A DNA stretch of 64,000 bases from Thermoplasmata archaeon (lineage in GTDB: Archaea > Thermoplasmatota > Thermoplasmata > Lutacidiplasmatales > UBA184). Shown here piece by piece: positions 61,335 to 64,000 of this stretch (within the stretch, counting starts at the first letter, position 1; each line of letters starts with the position of its first letter). The stretch spans positions 78,193 to 142,192 of the forward strand of contig JAKAWX010000006.1 in NCBI GenBank assembly GCA_021816865.1, written 5' to 3'. Below the pieces are notes generated by a model that had not been told where the DNA came from, did not search any database, and worked only from the letters and a program-made list of their open reading frames with translations. The position numbers and the translations under genes are program-made.

Positions 61335-61936
61335 CGGTTGAAGAATAGGTCGGGGTCCTCGATCACCTCTAGCCCCAGCACCATGGCTCTCAGTCGCGCA
61401 GCGGACGAACTACAGCATGTCCGCGCTCCCATTATGTATTTCGGATGGACTCGATGAGGAACGAGGACCTCGGCGCACTTTGCACCGGCCCTACGGTAAG
61501 CGTCCAAGGGGTCTTGATCAATGGTCCTCCCCGCCCAGAAGCGAGCGAATACCAGTTCAGAGTCGACAATTGCAAGGCCTTCAGGCGCCGGAGCGAACCG
61601 GGTCAAGGTGCGGGCGGCGTTGGCATCAGTGACCACGACACCGGTGACATCCAAGACATCTGGCGAGATTCGGAGCACGCAGATGGTCTCGTTCTGGGCT
61701 TGAAGGCTGTACAGCATCGGATTGCGCGCACAGACGTACAGGTTCACGTATTCTGAAAGGGCCAGTCCGCCCGGGACGCGCTTGCCTTTTCGTATCTCGA
61801 CTATCTCGATATTCGCAACGGTTTGTGCATGCAAGTCGCGGGAGAGACTCCGACAGAGGATGCCCCGTTCTAGAATGGATAGGACATTCGACTGAGGGGT
61901 GATGTACTGAAGCTCCGACAGCTCTGACCGCTTCAC
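61331..61936 (-). CDS. darT: DarT toxin: DNA ADP-ribosyltransferase
   Basis: This 201-residue member of the DUF4433/DarT family contains YITPQSNVLSILERGILCRS at the N-terminus, RKGKRVPGGLALSEYVNLYV (Arg 53 matching the NAD-binding Arg), ARNPMLYSLQAQNE, and KCAEVLVPHRVHP with Glu 156 at the catalytic glutamate position. DarT enzymes ADP-ribosylate single-stranded DNA on thymidine (or guanosine in DarT2 forms). They act as toxins and phage-defence effectors and are neutralised by DarG. Here it precedes darG with a 4-base overlap. No ribosome-binding site is strong. Confidence 0.9.
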   Translation of the reverse strand: MKRSELSELQYITPQSNVLSILERGILCRSLSRDLHAQTVANIEIVEIRKGKRVPGGLALSEYVNLYVCARNPMLYSLQAQNETICVLRISPDVLDVTGVVVTDANAARTLTRFAPAPEGLAIVDSELVFARFWAGRTIDQDPLDAYRRAGAKCAEVLVPHRVHPKYIMGARTCCSSSAARLRAMVLGLEVIEDPDLFFNR

Positions 61937-62059
61937 TGCTCATGTGTCAGGCGAATCCAGCACTTGGCAATGACCATCCCTGTCAGAGGCTCGTCCGCCT
62001 CGCGGGGTTTCATCACCGTTCACTTCATCAGGCAGGTTCCGTTCTGACACTGAACGAGG

Positions 62060-63874
62060 CTAGGTTTCGTCTTCGTCTTCTGCGGGTTTGGCTGGCGGGA
62101 CCGTGGGCTTGGCTGTTGCCGCGTCGGTAAGGCGAGTCGCCCTTCCTCGTTGCTTTGGAGGAGCTCTTACTGCCTGCTTGAACGTCACATTCCCGTACCT
62201 CGGGTAGTCGATTGTCTTGCTCTCCTCGAGGATCTGTTTGATAGTCCTGATTTGTACCCGCGGGTAGCTCGGGCGTCCAGCGCCTATCGGGTCCTCTGGT
62301 GTGAAGACACCAGCGTCGGTTGCCTCGCGAATCATTGGCTCTGTCGGCTCTTCCAGCGTAAGGAACGCGCCCATGTCGAATCCACGTTCCATGTCACCTT
62401 TGAGAGTGGCAATCTGCCCCCGGTTGACATTACCGGATTTGACTTGGACGAGAATCGACCGGATGGGTCCGCTTGGATGTTCTTGGAAGTCGATTCTCCC
62501 GTCGACCCCTCTGTCGGCACCTTTCTTCCTTTCGTTGATGGGCCGAGCATCGACCAAGTCAAGCGCCCACCACTCGAATTGGAACCGGTCCCGTCGCGCG
62601 AGTTCCTGGGCGTCCGGGACCGTCGTTGGGCTCCCGACCACAACGTAGGTCTTCCCAATAGAGTCGGTGTATCGGTCCTTCAGCCGGCGCTCGACCAAGC
62701 CAATGGCGAGGTAGGTGATGTCGATACCAATCCACCGTCGGTTGAGGCTCTGGGCTGCGTCAATCGTGGTCCCGCACCCGCAGAAAGGGTCCATGACCGT
62801 ATCCCCTTCCTTCGAGCTGGCCTTGATGATCCGTGAGAGCAACCCCACCGGCTTCTGTGTCGGGTATCCGAGCCGCTCAGCATCTGTTGTGGTCAGCCAC
62901 TTCACGTCCTCGTCGATACCCACTTCGCTGTCATCGTAGACGCAACCCTTAGTCCCCGGTTGGAACGCCCATATGTCTTGGTACGGAACCCCCGGCGCAT
63001 CGGCTAGATATTGCTTGTAGCGGGGGACGGTGTCACCTCCCTTCCCCCAGTGTATCATCCCGATGGCGTCGAGCTTGTCGAACCGCTCGAGCAGTGAGTA
63101 TGTGGCAAGGTCCTCCCCCGTCAGCTCTCGATACTTGTCGTACACGTAAGATGCGGGTTGCCAGTGCCGGCCAACCGAGGTCGGATCATATCCGTGCCAC
63201 GGCTTGCCGCTATCACCAGTGCGAGTGCCTGGACCAGTCAGCGCAACAGACTGGTACTTCCCTCGTGAATCGCTATCTTTGAAGAAGCTCTCGACGTAGT
63301 CGCGTGTGTACGGTCCCTTGGGATACGAGAAGTAGGCCTCATCCGATTTGACGTAGAAGAGAATCGATTGGTGGATTGGTCCGAAGCCATCAGCAGAGTT
63401 GTTCGATCCTGTGCGCCTCCAGATGATTTCGTTGCGGAAATTCTCCGCTCCGAAGGCGGCATCCATGAGAATCTTCAGGTAATGGCTCGCCGTGGGATCG
63501 CAATGAAGGTAGATTGAGCCGGTCGGTTTCAGGACTCGGTGTAGGTGGACTAGCCGGGCGGCCATCATGGACAGGTACGCGAGCATGTCCGAAGCTGGAA
63601 TCATCGCTTGGAACGCTCGCATCGCGTTCACGAGGCGAGAGTTGCCCGTCGTTACAACCTCGGAGAGAGCGGCGGCGGCCGCCTCATCCCAGTGCCAAGT
63701 ATCCTCGAACGCCTTGATTTGCGCGGCCGCACCAAGTCCTGTCTTTTCCTCGAAAAGAACGTTGTAGGTCGCTTTCGAGTTGAATGGAGGGTCTAGGTAA
63801 ATCAGATCGATGCTTTCGTTAGGGAATACCGACGGGTCACGCAGGAACCCTAGGTTATCACCGAAGTATAGCAT
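62060..63874 (-). CDS. DNA methyltransferase fused to a PD-(D/E)XK nuclease-like domain
   Basis: This 604-residue protein opens with a beta-class amino-methyltransferase (N4-C or N6-A). Motif IV DPPF lies at residues 28-31 and motif I FCGCGTT at 364-370, so the order is permuted. Further segments are FRNEIIWRRTG, the target-recognition middle (about 200-330) and PTQKPVGLLSRIIKASS. From about 425 a second domain follows with KKGADRGVDGRIDF and ILVQVKSG, the D-x(n)-QxK pattern of Mrr-like PD-(D/E)XK nucleases (D458, Q477, K479). A low-complexity tail ends it. This is a single-chain modification/restriction-like enzyme beside darT. Confidence 0.88.
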   Translation of the reverse strand: MLYFGDNLGFLRDPSVFPNESIDLIYLDPPFNSKATYNVLFEEKTGLGAAAQIKAFEDTWHWDEAAAAALSEVVTTGNSRLVNAMRAFQAMIPASDMLAYLSMMAARLVHLHRVLKPTGSIYLHCDPTASHYLKILMDAAFGAENFRNEIIWRRTGSNNSADGFGPIHQSILFYVKSDEAYFSYPKGPYTRDYVESFFKDSDSRGKYQSVALTGPGTRTGDSGKPWHGYDPTSVGRHWQPASYVYDKYRELTGEDLATYSLLERFDKLDAIGMIHWGKGGDTVPRYKQYLADAPGVPYQDIWAFQPGTKGCVYDDSEVGIDEDVKWLTTTDAERLGYPTQKPVGLLSRIIKASSKEGDTVMDPFCGCGTTIDAAQSLNRRWIGIDITYLAIGLVERRLKDRYTDSIGKTYVVVGSPTTVPDAQELARRDRFQFEWWALDLVDARPINERKKGADRGVDGRIDFQEHPSGPIRSILVQVKSGNVNRGQIATLKGDMERGFDMGAFLTLEEPTEPMIREATDAGVFTPEDPIGAGRPSYPRVQIRTIKQILEESKTIDYPRYGNVTFKQAVRAPPKQRGRATRLTDAATAKPTVPPAKPAEDEDET

Positions 63875-63875
63875 G

Positions 63876-64000
63876 TCAGTTCCCGAAATTCTTCCCCCAG
63901 GCTTTCCCGAAATTCCTCACCCACCCCTGAGCATGCCTCGGGAGGCCGGCCGTGACCTCCATGACCCCCTTCACCGGCTCCCCGACCAAAGGGGGTTCGC
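63876..64000 (-). CDS. C-terminal end of an unknown protein (runs off the right edge)
   Basis: On minus an open frame enters from the right edge and ends at a TGA one base before the methyltransferase ATG. The last residues read LPRHAQGWVRNFGKAWGKNFGN. The G+C-rich base use is like the host flank rather than like the island. Too little is visible to name it. Confidence 0.35.
   Translation of the reverse strand, partial: EPPLVGEPVKGVMEVTAGLPRHAQGWVRNFGKAWGKNFGN

Noticed and set aside
63880..63915. A 12-base direct repeat TTCCCGAAATTC, 24 bases apart, upstream of the methyltransferase
   Set aside because: It looked like a control-protein operator, but in one minus-strand frame it encodes a repeated Asn-Phe-Gly at the end of a gene entering from the edge, which explains the repeat.
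1..64000. CRISPR arrays, rRNA genes, SRP or RNase P RNA, insertion sequences
   Set aside because: No regularly spaced repeats, rRNA signatures, conserved SRP or RNase P motifs, or transposase genes were seen on either strand.

Overview
The window is about 64 kb of G+C-rich chromosome from an archaeon. The archaeal markers are the large subunit of the euryarchaeal D-family DNA polymerase, a family B polymerase N-terminus, an A-type (V-like) ATP synthase, formate-dependent PurP, a tRNA-Arg with an apparent non-canonical intron, and TATA-like boxes about 25 bases ahead of many leaderless starts. The gene set fits a high-G+C Thermoplasmatota (Euryarchaeota sensu lato) lineage. That placement is inference from gene content, not a phylogeny.

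Layout, left to right. 1-2.3 kb (minus): the start of polB, a 71-residue helical protein, a RecA-fold protein lacking a P-loop, and a DUF72 protein. 2.4-4.3 kb: a HEAT-repeat protein divergent from a 2[4Fe-4S] ferredoxin. 4.4-13 kb: the whole A-type ATPase in two converging transcription units, F-A-B-D-(41-residue membrane ORF)-H-I on plus and K-E-C on minus. 13.1-14.8 kb: a DUF929 thioredoxin-fold protein and VKOR, probably an extracytoplasmic disulfide system. 14.9-17.6 kb: RNase Z, imidazolonepropionase, and two very small proteins. 18-21 kb: B12-dependent ribonucleotide reductase with a long structured leader. 21-24.4 kb: a MarR/MFS efflux pair and a TIGR02757 protein. 24.5-27.4 kb: a GNAT, a family X polymerase with a decayed PHP domain, and a zinc protein. 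27.5-29.7 kb: NAD synthesis (nadC-nadA). 29.7-34.4 kb: a STAND/TPR-like ATPase, GcvT and PurP. 34.4-38 kb: a three-subunit molybdenum hydroxylase divergent from a winged-helix regulator. 38.9 kb: tRNA-Arg(UCG). 39-45.1 kb: PolD DP2, a Dph6-like ATP pyrophosphatase, a LigB-type dioxygenase, and a SpoT/MESH1-like HD protein. 45.4-48.8 kb: a tandem of two ABC ATPase/permease pairs joined by 4-base overlaps. 48.9-59.7 kb: scattered accessory genes (VOC proteins, a reductase, membrane proteins, a nucleotidyltransferase toxin-like pair, and two neighbouring genes that look frameshifted).

60.0-63.9 kb is visibly more A/T-rich and uses different codons. It holds a DarG-DarT DNA ADP-ribosylation toxin-antitoxin pair and a DNA methyltransferase fused to a PD-(D/E)XK nuclease-like domain, all on minus. 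This is a compact, probably acquired defence island and the most distinctive accessory region.

How the genes work together: the ATPase, NAD, purine (PurP) and dNTP (NrdJ) genes are core metabolism. PolB/RecA-like, PolX and DP2 are replication and repair genes. VKOR with DUF929, MarR with MFS, and the wHTH gene beside the molybdenum hydroxylase are local functional pairs inferred from adjacency.
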